Shown here in pieces: positions 17,745 to 26,763 of a stretch of 41,773 nucleotides of DNA. The translations under genes and the position numbers were made by a program. Under the pieces are notes generated by a model. It made no database searches and was not told the origin of the DNA. It saw only the letters and a program-made list of their open reading frames with translations. The stretch is taken from positions 1 to 41,773 of the forward strand of contig DUQH01000146.1 of the NCBI GenBank assembly GCA_012837895.1, written 5' to 3'. This stretch comes from Candidatus Fermentithermobacillaceae bacterium. Its GTDB lineage: Bacteria > Bacillota > Sulfobacillia > Fermentithermobacillales > Fermentithermobacillaceae. The number at the start of each line of letters is the position of its first letter. Within the stretch, counting starts at the first letter, position 1.

Positions 17745-18391
17745 ATGGCTGAACTGCCCGAGATCGCCAAGCTTGCGGGACAAATGAGACATACCCTGTG
17801 CGGAAAGACCATACAAGCCATTACGCTGCTGCAGGAAAAATGCGCCAACATCCCACCTGGTGAGTTTCAAGAACGAGTCATTGGCGCACAGATTGAGGAT
17901 ATCCGGAATAAAGGCAAATGGATCGTCACTTCGCTTGATAACGGTGAAAACATTCTTCTATCTCTTGGCACGGGCGCGGATATGACGAAAGATTTACCCT
18001 TGACCATTTCTCATCGCTCCTGAAAGGTAAGAAGGCACAGGTCAAATCTTTCTTGATGAACCAAAAGAACGTCAGTGGTATCGGCAACATGTATATGCAC
18101 GACATTTTGTTCAAGGCCCGCCTGCATCCCCAGAAGAAAATATCTAACATGGACGGGGATCAGATCAAACTGCTTTACGCCAGCATAACAGACATACTGA
18201 ACCTTTCGCGGCAAAAAGGCGGGTTCGCTTATGAAGGCGATTTCTTCGGGCAAAAAGGAGGCTACACAAGGGATTATTTCCTTGTGGGTTACAAGGAAAA
18301 CCAGCCCTGCCCGGTGTGCGGTGAGGCGATAGAGTTAATAAAGACGGGCAGCACATCTTCTTTCATATGCCCGGCGTGCCAGAAGCTATGA
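17745..18391 (+). pseudogene. Fpg/Nei-type DNA glycosylase, frameshifted with an internal deletion
   Basis: The N-terminal part (17745-18023) reads MAELPEIAKLAGQM ... NKGKWIVTSL ... LLSLGTGAD, like the N-lobe of formamidopyrimidine-DNA glycosylases. The C-terminal part is in another frame from about 17975 (GYDERFTLDHFSSLLKGKK, then the helix-two-turn-helix NQKNVSGIGNMY) and ends in a zinc finger (CPVCG ... CPACQ) at 18391. Compared with the ~270-residue family, about 60 residues between the lobes are missing and the frame changes at the junction (about 17975-17990), so a single out-of-frame deletion is the simplest explanation. Residue 2 is Ala where the family has the catalytic Pro. A functional enzyme is unlikely. 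Confidence 0.88.
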
Positions 18392-18507
18392 GATGGAATA
18401 CGGGGGTTTCAGAACAGCGGTTGGTTTTGGAAGCGGTCGAATACTATCCGACGGGGGCTTTTCGCCGGTAGATTCAATGAGTATAAACAAGACATAGCGA
18501 AACGGAA

Positions 18508-18537
18508 TTGAGCCAGGCCGGGTTGATCTATTATAAA
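18508..18537 (+). promoter_or_regulatory. Predicted sigma-A promoter of bacterioferritin
   Basis: TTGAGC (18508-18513) and TATAAA (18532-18537) are separated by 18 bp and lie about 54 bp before the start codon. No Fur-like operator was recognised by eye. Confidence 0.55.
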
Positions 18538-18590
18538 TATGGTAGTCGGCAGTTGATGATGAGCAAAAAAATAACAAAGGAGGCTTACCT

Positions 18591-19061
18591 ATGCAAGGCG
18601 ATCCCAAACTTATTGAAAAACTCAATGCTTTGCTGGCGGACGAGCTTGCAGCTATCAATCAGTACATCGTACATGCAGAGATGGCTGAAGACTGGGGCTA
18701 TGGTAAGTTACATGAAAGCTTTGAGAAGCGGGCACTCAAGGAAATGATCCACGCCGAGAGGCTTATCGGCAGGATTCTCTTCCTCGGTGGTAAACCCATC
18801 GTAACCGAACTCACTGAGATCAAGATCGGCGAGGACGTTCCTATGCAGCTGGAATTTGACCGCAGGGCAGAAGAAACAGCCATCAAGGCCTACAACGAAG
18901 CGATCAAGCTTGCAGCCGAAGTAGGCGACAATGCAACCAAGGACATGCTTGTGGAAATCCTCAAGGACGAAGATGAACACTTGGACGAGCTTGAGGAACT
19001 GTTGGATCAGATCGAGCACATGGGCCTGGCCATATTCTTGACAACTCAGGTGGGCGAGTAA
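18591..19061 (+). CDS. bfr: Bacterioferritin
   Basis: 156 aa, the full length of the family. All di-iron ferroxidase ligands can be counted: Glu18, Glu51, His54, Glu94, Glu127 and His130. Met52 in KEMIHAER matches the haem-ligand Met of E. coli Bfr. It should oxidise Fe(II) and store ferric iron in a 24-mer, binding haem at subunit interfaces. The start has AAAGGAGG about 7 nt upstream. It is monocistronic, with its own predicted promoter and terminator. Confidence 0.95.
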   Translation: MQGDPKLIEKLNALLADELAAINQYIVHAEMAEDWGYGKLHESFEKRALKEMIHAERLIGRILFLGGKPIVTELTEIKIGEDVPMQLEFDRRAEETAIKAYNEAIKLAAEVGDNATKDMLVEILKDEDEHLDELEELLDQIEHMGLAIFLTTQVGE

Positions 19062-19107
19062 TCCTCTGAACAGCGAGTGATCTTCCAGACAGGCATAAGT
19101 GATTCGA

Positions 19108-19143
19108 AGGAGCTGTAGCGAGAGGCTACAGCCCCTTTCCTTT
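19108..19143 (+). terminator. Intrinsic terminator after bacterioferritin
   Basis: Stem GCTGTAGC (19112-19119) / GCTACAGC (19125-19132) with loop GAGAG, extended by AAGG/CCTT, followed by a pyrimidine tract CCCTTTCCTTT. Confidence 0.8.
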
Positions 19144-19319
19144 GGATATCGCCAATGAATATTTCTTCGAAGACTATACATGCATGACTTTATAAGGCGC
19201 GGAGTAGGCTTTTGCATACTACATGGTGGAAGAACGTCAGCGCGGCTACATCAATCCCATCAGTTTTCGTTCTGTCTGGGTTTCGTAGTTTGCGGTAATG
19301 CAGAGTGTCAAGACAAACT
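19144..19319. other. Gap between the bacterioferritin and groEL terminators
   Basis: No gene, RNA or repeat recognised. An open frame on the minus strand crosses this region but only shadows bfr. Confidence 0.4.
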
Positions 19320-19346
19320 CACCCGGGAGGTTGGCCCTCCCGGGTG
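19320..19346 (-). terminator. Bidirectional intrinsic terminator (3' end of groEL transcript)
   Basis: Perfect 11-bp stem CACCCGGGAGG / CCTCCCGGGTG with a 5-nt loop. It is followed by ATTGTTTTG on the plus strand and AGTTTGTCTTG on the minus strand. It lies about 130 bp beyond the groEL stop codon. Confidence 0.88.
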
Positions 19347-19473
19347 ATTGTTTTGCAGCTCTGCCTGCACATTGGCATGCAGTTCTGCCCATATCTTTGC
19401 CCGCAGCTTTTCCTAACACTCCTGCGATTTAGATTGTAATCAAGCGGCTGCAGGCAAGTACATTGCAGCCTGA

Positions 19474-21093
<1,620 letters not shown>

Positions 21094-21194
21094 TTAACGA
21101 TTCCCTCCTTAAGAGATTAGCCTTAACAAGCCGTACAACTCTGGTTCAAGGCTCTGGTTCAAGGCATTTCGTAAGATTTCGTAAGTAAGATCAG

Positions 21195-21488
21195 TTACTC
21201 ATCCGTCCTGATTGCAAGGATGTCGCTTTCCCGGACGATCAGATATTCCTCGCCGTCAATCTTGATTTCCGTGCCACTGTACTTGGAGTAGATCACACGA
21301 TCTCCAACTTTGACTGTAGGCTCTAGTTTGGTGCCATTCTCGAGGATTCTGCCGGGGCCGACAGCAATCACTTCTCCTTCTTGCGGCTTATCTTTAGCAG
21401 TGTCAGGCAGAACGATACCGCCTTTTGTCTTCTCTTCTGCTTGGATGGGTTTGAGGACTACGCGATCTGAAAGCGGCTTAAGAACCAA
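21195..21488 (-). CDS. groES: Co-chaperonin GroES (10 kDa)
   Basis: 97 aa: [19 protein letters not shown], the mobile loop [17 protein letters not shown], then VIAVGPGR and [14 protein letters not shown]. It caps the GroEL ring. The start is TTG at 21488, preceded by GGGGGG about 6 nt upstream; longer versions from the open frame would add a non-family N-terminus encoded by the 5' leader and CIRCE. Confidence 0.97.
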   Translation of the reverse strand: MVLKPLSDRVVLKPIQAEEKTKGGIVLPDTAKDKPQEGEVIAVGPGRILENGTKLEPTVKVGDRVIYSKYSGTEIKIDGEEYLIVRESDILAIRTDE

Positions 21489-21529
21489 AATGAACCCCCC
21501 TTGTAGTATTGGCTGATAAATCCTTGTTG

Positions 21530-21556
21530 TTAGCACTCGACACGGGTGAGTGCTAA
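21530..21556 (-). promoter_or_regulatory. CIRCE operator (HrcA binding site)
   Basis: Perfect inverted repeat TTAGCACTC - 9 nt - GAGTGCTAA, matching the classical CIRCE consensus. It lies just downstream of the predicted groES -10 box, overlapping the transcribed leader, so bound HrcA would block transcription until heat shock. No hrcA gene is in the window. Confidence 0.97.
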
Positions 21557-21565
21557 CTGAGGATT

Positions 21566-21595
21566 ATTATATGGATCGACAATACTAATTGTCAA
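21566..21595 (-). promoter_or_regulatory. groES-groEL sigma-A promoter
   Basis: On the minus strand, a perfect -35 TTGACA (21590-21595) and a perfect -10 TATAAT (21566-21571) with an 18-bp spacer, followed after 9 bp by CIRCE. Confidence 0.92.
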
Positions 21596-21800
21596 CGTTT
21601 TCTTCAATGTCCATACATTTGCTGCAGAAAACGTTGCAGTATATGGAGGGAAGCTTTGAGAATTGACTGAGAACCGGTTAGCGAGATGAGTTCCGTAATG
21701 GCAAGAGACCAATTGGAAACGGCGGTTAACCAATCATGCCGTAGCCATGCCGTAACGACTGCCCCTCTCGCTTTTCCTGAACCGCCCATCGCTTAGCCTC

Positions 21801-22547
21801 TTATCGGATGGTGATCAACGCCTCAATCTTGGAGTACGTCACATCACCTATCCCCGATACCTTCTTCAGGTCTTCTTTGCGGGCAAACGGCCCTCTCTGA
21901 AGGCGAAATTCGACTATCGCCGCGGCTTTAGCAGGGCCTATTCCAGGAAGGGCCTCCAACTCCCGGGCCGTTGCAGTATTTATGTTGATGGGAAAAGGCA
22001 CCCCCACTGGAGATGAACCGGACGGATGTGAACCGGAACCGCTTCTCTCTGATCCGTATCCGCCGGATCCGGACGGGGAGCCTCCCCCAGTGCCCGTATG
22101 GGAACCAGAAAACTCGCCCTTCTTTGGCACGTATATTTTATCTTGGTCGTAGAGCACACCTGCAAGATTCAGGTAATCCAAGTCCGCATCCTCTAGGGGA
22201 GCTGCCAGTTCCAGGGCTTCGTAAATCCTTTGTCCCTGTTTCAACTGATACACCCCTGGGGCCTCCACCGCACCGGCTATGTGTACAAAAATAACGTTAT
22301 CATCGTCTTGAGTCGGATCTTCCACAGCACCGCCGGAGCTCTGAGGGTCCCCCTCATCTATGGGCTCGTTGCGGCCGCCTTGGCCTTGGCCTGACTCCAA
22401 ATCGCCCCAGGCTGGCGATTGACCTTCTGGGATAAGCACGAGTTCGTCGCTTGCTGAAGGAAAAATGCCGCGCCACCATAAGCTGGCGGCTCCTATGAGC
22501 AGTAGAAGTGATAACGCGTAGATGATGATATCTGCCCGACGGTTCAT
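21801..22547 (-). CDS. comEA: ComEA-type DNA-binding competence protein
   Basis: 248 aa. An N-terminal membrane anchor (residues ~7-25, IIIYALSLLLLIGAASLWW) leads to a SLBB domain (about 95-150: VFVHIAGAVEAPGVYQLKQG ... LNLAGVLYDQDKIYVP). After a Gly/Ser-rich linker (~155-180) comes a helix-hairpin-helix domain at the C-terminus (INTATARELEALPGIGPAKA ... LKKVSGIGDVTYSKIEALI). It binds incoming double-stranded DNA at the cell surface and passes it toward ComEC. The start at 22547 is chosen because the hydrophobic anchor begins just after it and a promoter lies immediately upstream. ComEC is encoded about 8 kb away on the same strand. Confidence 0.95.
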   Translation of the reverse strand: MNRRADIIIYALSLLLLIGAASLWWRGIFPSASDELVLIPEGQSPAWGDLESGQGQGGRNEPIDEGDPQSSGGAVEDPTQDDDNVIFVHIAGAVEAPGVYQLKQGQRIYEALELAAPLEDADLDYLNLAGVLYDQDKIYVPKKGEFSGSHTGTGGGSPSGSGGYGSERSGSGSHPSGSSPVGVPFPININTATARELEALPGIGPAKAAAIVEFRLQRGPFARKEDLKKVSGIGDVTYSKIEALITIR

Positions 22548-22553
22548 GGCAAT

Positions 22554-22582
22554 ATAATACCAGAATTGGCACAACCTGACAA
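22554..22582 (-). promoter_or_regulatory. Predicted comEA promoter, apparently leaderless
   Basis: On the minus strand, TTGTCA (22577-22582), a 17-bp spacer and TATTAT (22554-22559). Only 6 bp separate the -10 box from the comEA ATG, so transcription would begin at or next to the start codon. No Shine-Dalgarno precedes the ATG. Confidence 0.6.
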
Positions 22583-22691
22583 GATCGAGGTGATTTTTGC
22601 TACTGACCAGGATCTTGTCACGCTGCAAATGGACAGAGAAAACGTCACCATGAACCAAGGCCGATCGATGTCCGCTACCTTATCCATTGGA

Positions 22692-23295
22692 ATGGTTCAC
22701 GACATGCACCAATCGTTTGGGCCTTCACCATTTTTCTGCCAAAGCGGTGCACCACATGCACCAATCTTTCTGTTTTTTGTCTCCTGGAAGGCTGAAATGG
22801 TGTACTACGTATACCATTCTTCCCGGTTTTGCGTAGGATGCCGCCCAAAATGGTGCACCACGTGCACCATTGTCTGGGTTTCGCCGTCCCATGAAGACTA
22901 TAATGGTGCACCACATGCGCCATTTTTCCGGTTTTCAGGTCTCATTACGGTCAGAATGGTGCACTGGATGCACCAATTACTCTGGTTTTCGGGATGAGTC
23001 CCGCCAAAACGGTGCACCAGGTGCACCATTGTCTAGGTTTCGCCGTCCTATGAAGACTAAAATGGTGCACCACATGCACCATTTTTCCGGTTTTCAGGTC
23101 TCATCGCGGCCAGAATGGTGTACTGGATGCACCAATTACTCTGGTTTTCGGGATGAGTCCCGCCAAAACGGCGCACCACATGCACCATTTTTCCGGTTTT
23201 CATGCCTCATTGCGGTCAGAATGGCGCACTGGATGCACCAATTACTCTGGTTTTCGGGATGCTCCTCGATAAAACGGCGCACAACGTGCACCAAT
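22692..23295. repeat. Array 1: twelve 53-bp palindromic units
   Basis: Units begin at 22692, 22744, 22797, 22850, 22903, 22956, 23009, 23062, 23115, 23168, 23221 and 23274: a 53-bp step with one 52. Each carries a palindrome near ATGGTGCAC-3 nt-GTGCACCAT; the unit at 22850 is perfect. The ~31-bp segments between them fall into recurring types. One contains GTTTCGCCGTCC-ATGAAGACTA (A), one CCGGTTTTCAGGTCTCAT (B), one CTGGTTTTCGGGATGAG (C), and they run in the order A-B-C-A-B-C-B-C from 22850. The A-B-C block is 159 bp long. The array fills the comEA-leuS gap. Open frames crossing it on both strands are by-products of the repeat. Confidence 0.95.
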
Positions 23296-23363
23296 CTTCT
23301 TGAATCCCCAAGGCGCCAGTCGCCCTACCGTCCGCCAAGATTTCTGCAGCGGTTTTTCTATAC

Positions 23364-23405
23364 AAAAAGCCGTTGACAGTGGCGCACTTGCTGCCCGTCA
23401 ACGGC
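23364..23405 (-). terminator. Intrinsic terminator of leuS
   Basis: On the minus strand, GCCGTTGAC (complement of 23397-23405) pairs with GTCAACGGC (complement of 23369-23377) across a 19-nt loop, followed directly by TTTTTGT (complement of 23362-23368). It is about 110 bp beyond the leuS stop codon. Confidence 0.85.
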
Positions 23406-23514
23406 TATGACTGCTCACATCAACAACATGGCGCGGCCCATGCCCCCCATGCCTGACAAAATCTCAAGGGCCATGCCCGACAGCATACATCATCATACTC
23501 TGATTCTCCGATTG

Positions 23515-26118
23515 TTAGCGCTTGGTGACTATGTTCACCAGTTTGTCCTTGACAACAACCACTTTGGCGATCTTGTCCCTGGCATCAGGACCCTCTCCCA
23601 GCAACTTCACGATCCTTTCAGACGCAAGAGCCCTATCTGTGACCTCTTCATCGCTGGAACCGGCTTCAATCTGGATCCGGTCACGCACCTTGCCGTTAAC
23701 CTGGACTACAACTGTTACGGTTCTTTCTGCAATAGTGGCCTGGTCATACTCAGGCCAGCCTGCTTCTTCAATCGTCCCGCTGTAGCCAAGTTTCTCCCAC
23801 AACTCTTGAGCCATATGCGGCGCAAACGGTGAGAGCAGCTTCAGCAAAGCTGTCTTAGCTTCTTCCAGTGCGTCTGCACTTTGTGAGTCCTTCGGAAGCC
23901 TCTGGTATCTGCCGATGTAGTTCGACAGCTCCATGAGCTGGGACACTGCCGTGTTGAGCGCTAACCTTTCCAGGTCCTCAGATACCTTCTTTATGCTCTG
24001 GTGAGCTATCCTCAGCAGCCCTTCTGTAGAAACCCCGTCACCGGGGGCTCCTTCTGCCCCTGGCTGCTCGCCGGTATGCTCCCCGGTAACCTGCCTCCAA
24101 ACCCGTCGCAGGAACCTGTTGGCACCCTCAACCCCCCGGTCAGACCACTCAAGGTCTCTTTCAGGAGGCGCCGCAAACATCATGAACACACGCATAACAT
24201 CGGCGCCAAACTTGCCGACTATTTCATCCGGGGAAACAACGTTGCCCTTGGACTTGGACATTTTGGCACCGTCCCGGACCACCATGCCCTGGGTGAGCAG
24301 GTTCTGGAAGGGCTCCTCAGCAGGAACCAATCCTGCGTCATACAGTACCTTTGTGATGAACCTTGCATACAGCAGGTGCATAACCGCATGCTCTACCCCG
24401 CCGATATACAAGTCCACCGGACTCCAGTAATCCACGTCTTCTTTGGCAAACGCTACGTCTGTGTTGTATGGGCTGGCAAACCGGAAGAAGTACCACGATG
24501 AGCACACGAACGTGTCCATAGTGTCTGTTTCCCTCCTGGCGCCCTCGCCACATACAGGACAAGTTGTATTCACAAATTCCTCGTGCCTTGCCAAAGGCGA
24601 GGGCCCTCCGGACGTAACCTTCAACCCCAACGGCAGAATCACAGGAAGATCCTCTTTAGGAACGGGCACTGTACCGCACTTGGGACAGTAGATCACCGGA
24701 ATAGGTGCTCCCCAATACCTTTGCCTGGAGATCAGCCAATCCCGCATCTTGTAGGTAACCTTACCCCGCCCCATGCCGTTTTCCTCGAGGAACCGGGTGA
24801 CCTCCGCCTGCCCTTCTTCGCTGCCAAGGCCCGTAAACTTGCCTGAGTCTACCATGATCCCGGGATCGACGTAGGCGTTCTCCATCTCCTCCAGCCTCAG
24901 GCTCTTATCTTCATTTTGAATCACTATCTTGATGGGCAGTCCGTATTTCCTTGCGAAATGGAAGTCCCTTTCGTCGTGGCCGGGCACTCCCATGACCGCT
25001 CCTGTACCGTATTCATAGATCACGTAATTGCCTATCCAAATCGGCACCTGGTCGCCTGACACTGGATTGGTGGCATAGGCGCCGGTAAATATACCTTCTT
25101 TCTCGAGAGTCTCGGCTGTCCTGTCGATCTCAGACATCCTCATCACTTTGTCAATGAATGCCCGTACAGGCGCTTCGTACTCTGTGCCCTGAATGATCTT
25201 CTCAACCAACGGATGTTCAGGCGCAAGCACCAGGTAGGTGACGCCGTAAATCGTGTCCTGGCGCGTTGTGAACACAGGAATCTTCTCGCCATCGGGCCCT
25301 GCAAAATCTATCTCCGCACCTTCACTCTTTCCGATCCAATTCGCCTGCATGATCTTGATGTGCTCAGGCCAGCCGTCGAGTTTCTCAAGGTCTGCCAGCA
25401 GCCGCTCGGCATAGTCAGTTATCTTGAAAAACCACTGGTCCATGCTCCGCCTTTCCACCAGGGAATCGCAGCGCCAGCACTTACCTTGCTCTACCTGCTC
25501 ATTAGCCAATACAGTATGACACTTGGGACACCAGTTGGCCGGAGCAGTCTTTTTGTACGCCAGCCCGCGCTCATAAAGCAGTAGGAACAGCCACTGGGTC
25601 CACTTGTAGTACTCTGGGAATGCCGTGGTAACTTCCCGAGACCAATCGTAAGTGAAACCCATCCTCTTGAGTTGCTCCCTCATGTGGGCGATGTTGTTCC
25701 ATGTCCAAGTATCAGGTTGTATGCCACGGTCGATGGCAGCATTTTCTGCAGGCAGCCCGAAAGAATCCCAGCCCATGGGATGGAGCACATTGTATCCCCT
25801 TGCCCGCTTATAGCGGCTGATCACATCGCCTATAGTGTAGTTTCTTACATGGCCTACGTGGAGTTCCCCAGACGGGTACGGGAACATCTCGAGCAAGTAG
25901 AATTTGGGTTTGGACGGGTCTTCTGTAACAACGTATGTCTCATTGTCCCGCCAAATCCCCTGCCATTTCACCTCGATTTGCCAGGGATTGTAACCTCCGT
26001 TGCCATTCCCGGAAGCTTCATTGTTCAGGGAAGCTCCGCTATTGCATGCACACTCGTTTGCTGCCCCTCCGGCACAGCAGTTATCTTCCTTATCCACACG
26101 GTTCTTGTCGTCATCCAT
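23515..26118 (-). CDS. leuS: Leucyl-tRNA synthetase
   Basis: Class I synthetase charging tRNA-Leu. The signature YPSGELHVGHVRNY carries HVGH (about residues 87-90), the editing domain follows, and KMSKS sits in GAKMSKSKGNVVSPD. The C-terminal domain ends VVVKDKLVNIVTKR. Length is about 867 aa. The first ~43 residues are a low-complexity Asn/Gly/Ala/Cys-rich extension before the native start of the fold (NPWQIEVKWQ). A second insert (GEHTGEQPGAEGAPGDG) lies in the anticodon-binding region. The ATG at 26118 is preferred, 9 nt after GGGGGG; a GTG two codons earlier is closer to it. It is controlled by an upstream T-box leader. Confidence 0.98.
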   Translation of the reverse strand: MDDDKNRVDKEDNCCAGGAANECACNSGASLNNEASGNGNGGYNPWQIEVKWQGIWRDNETYVVTEDPSKPKFYLLEMFPYPSGELHVGHVRNYTIGDVISRYKRARGYNVLHPMGWDSFGLPAENAAIDRGIQPDTWTWNNIAHMREQLKRMGFTYDWSREVTTAFPEYYKWTQWLFLLLYERGLAYKKTAPANWCPKCHTVLANEQVEQGKCWRCDSLVERRSMDQWFFKITDYAERLLADLEKLDGWPEHIKIMQANWIGKSEGAEIDFAGPDGEKIPVFTTRQDTIYGVTYLVLAPEHPLVEKIIQGTEYEAPVRAFIDKVMRMSEIDRTAETLEKEGIFTGAYATNPVSGDQVPIWIGNYVIYEYGTGAVMGVPGHDERDFHFARKYGLPIKIVIQNEDKSLRLEEMENAYVDPGIMVDSGKFTGLGSEEGQAEVTRFLEENGMGRGKVTYKMRDWLISRQRYWGAPIPVIYCPKCGTVPVPKEDLPVILPLGLKVTSGGPSPLARHEEFVNTTCPVCGEGARRETDTMDTFVCSSWYFFRFASPYNTDVAFAKEDVDYWSPVDLYIGGVEHAVMHLLYARFITKVLYDAGLVPAEEPFQNLLTQGMVVRDGAKMSKSKGNVVSPDEIVGKFGADVMRVFMMFAAPPERDLEWSDRGVEGANRFLRRVWRQVTGEHTGEQPGAEGAPGDGVSTEGLLRIAHQSIKKVSEDLERLALNTAVSQLMELSNYIGRYQRLPKDSQSADALEEAKTALLKLLSPFAPHMAQELWEKLGYSGTIEEAGWPEYDQATIAERTVTVVVQVNGKVRDRIQIEAGSSDEEVTDRALASERIVKLLGEGPDARDKIAKVVVVKDKLVNIVTKR

Positions 26119-26217
26119 AGTCACGTACCCCCCTGCTTATCATTTCCGCTCACTGAAACGCGATCCAATCCAAAACCCAGGCCAAGCAATCTTTCCGGGC
26201 CATCCGGTTTGCCCACT

Positions 26218-26268
26218 GTCGCAATAGGCACAAGACCCTCATCCGGCTCTCATCCTAAGGACGAGCGC
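26218..26268 (-). repeat. Second, degenerate copy of the leuS leader terminator
   Basis: The plus-strand segment GTCGCAATAGGCACAAGACCCTCATCC ... CATCCTAAGGACGAG repeats the sequence at 26301-26342 (GTCGCAATAAACACAAGGCCCTCATCCTAGGGACGAG). On the transcribed minus strand it can still form CTCGTCC-TTA-GGATGAG. It lies between the main terminator and leuS and could act as an extra attenuation hairpin, or it may be a duplication scar. Confidence 0.75.
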
Positions 26269-26295
26269 AACTGATTTGTAATCAGTAGGTCGTCG
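26263..26295 (+). other. tRNA-Thr (TGT) anticodon-arm fragment inside the leuS leader
   Basis: This 33-bp plus-strand segment reads as the middle of a tRNA-Thr: end of the D arm (GAGCGC), anticodon stem ACTGA/TCAGT around the loop TTTGTAA (anticodon TGT), variable loop and first part of the T stem (AGGTCGTCG). The 5' acceptor/D half and the 3' end are missing, so it is not a functional tRNA. It is antisense to the leuS leader and is flanked by the two terminator copies. Confidence 0.7.
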
Positions 26296-26317
26296 TTCCG
26301 GTCGCAATAAACACAAG

Positions 26318-26575
26318 GCCCTCATCCTAGGGACGAGGGCTCAGTCAGCTCAATCGTGGTACCACCCTGGTTCGGTTACCACTTAGCTATGCTTGCGTGA
26401 TAACCGCACTCTATGCGCTTAACGCGCGCCTTACGCGTGCTGCTACCAGGCTCAAGCCGTTCACAACACATGCTCCGGGACGAGTTCGGAATGTTCCACG
26501 GTACCGGGCTCGCACCTTTCCCCAGCTCTCTTAACCGGGAAGGAATCCCTACTGCTTCCCTTCATAGCGTGTATA
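26318..26575 (-). promoter_or_regulatory. T-box leader (tRNA-Leu sensing) of leuS
   Basis: On the minus strand the T-box AGGGTGGTACCACG is at 26355-26368. It is followed by the terminator GCCCTCGTCC-CTA-GGATGAGGGC (26318-26340) and CTTGTGTTTATT. Upstream, stem I (GAGAGCTGGGG from about 26530) contains CCGAACTCGTCCCGG, in which CTC (26483-26485) is a Leu codon in the specifier position, matching the gene. The leader is longer than needed between terminator and leuS because of a terminator duplication and a tRNA-like insert. Confidence 0.92.
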
Positions 26576-26610
26576 CAGATTATGTGATTCTACATGATGC
26601 ATATGATTAT

Positions 26611-26639
26611 CTTATATTATATGATCGTCCATGATGCAA
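26611..26639 (-). promoter_or_regulatory. Predicted promoter of the leuS leader
   Basis: On the minus strand, TTGCAT (26634-26639), a 17-bp spacer and TATAAG (26611-26616) within a strongly AT-rich patch. Other TATA-like hexamers nearby make the exact -10 uncertain. Confidence 0.5.
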
Positions 26640-26763
26640 TACATACCTCATGGTTGCCTGATTGACCGCATTATATGGAATGCCGCGCCTGAAGTCAATT
26701 GAATGGCAGAAGACACCCTTCCAAGAACTCAGACTCGTCAGAAAATGTTGACTTCCCAATCGG

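Noticed and set aside
18591-19061. Dps or ordinary ferritin instead of bacterioferritin
   Set aside because: The spacing of the di-iron ligands and Met52 in KEMIHAER match bacterioferritin.
21608-21648. Additional operator upstream of groES (TCCATA ... TATGGA)
   Set aside because: The inverted repeat is imperfect with a long centre. The perfect CIRCE and promoter already explain the region.
22692-23295. CRISPR array (about 22-bp palindromic repeats with about 31-bp spacers)
   Set aside because: The spacer segments are not unique: they recur as a few types in fixed order and share GGTTTTC-like cores. Repeats vary between units, and no cas genes are present. Array 3 is rejected for the same reasons.
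22870-23376. Repeat-protein gene over array 1 (plus strand), and similar open frames on both strands of array 3
   Set aside because: The 53-bp unit shifts frame each step and few stops occur in the palindrome, so long frames open on both strands by construction. There is no ribosome binding site or known domain.
26263-26295. Functional tRNA-Thr
   Set aside because: The acceptor stem, the 5' half of the D arm and the 3' end are missing, so no cloverleaf can form.
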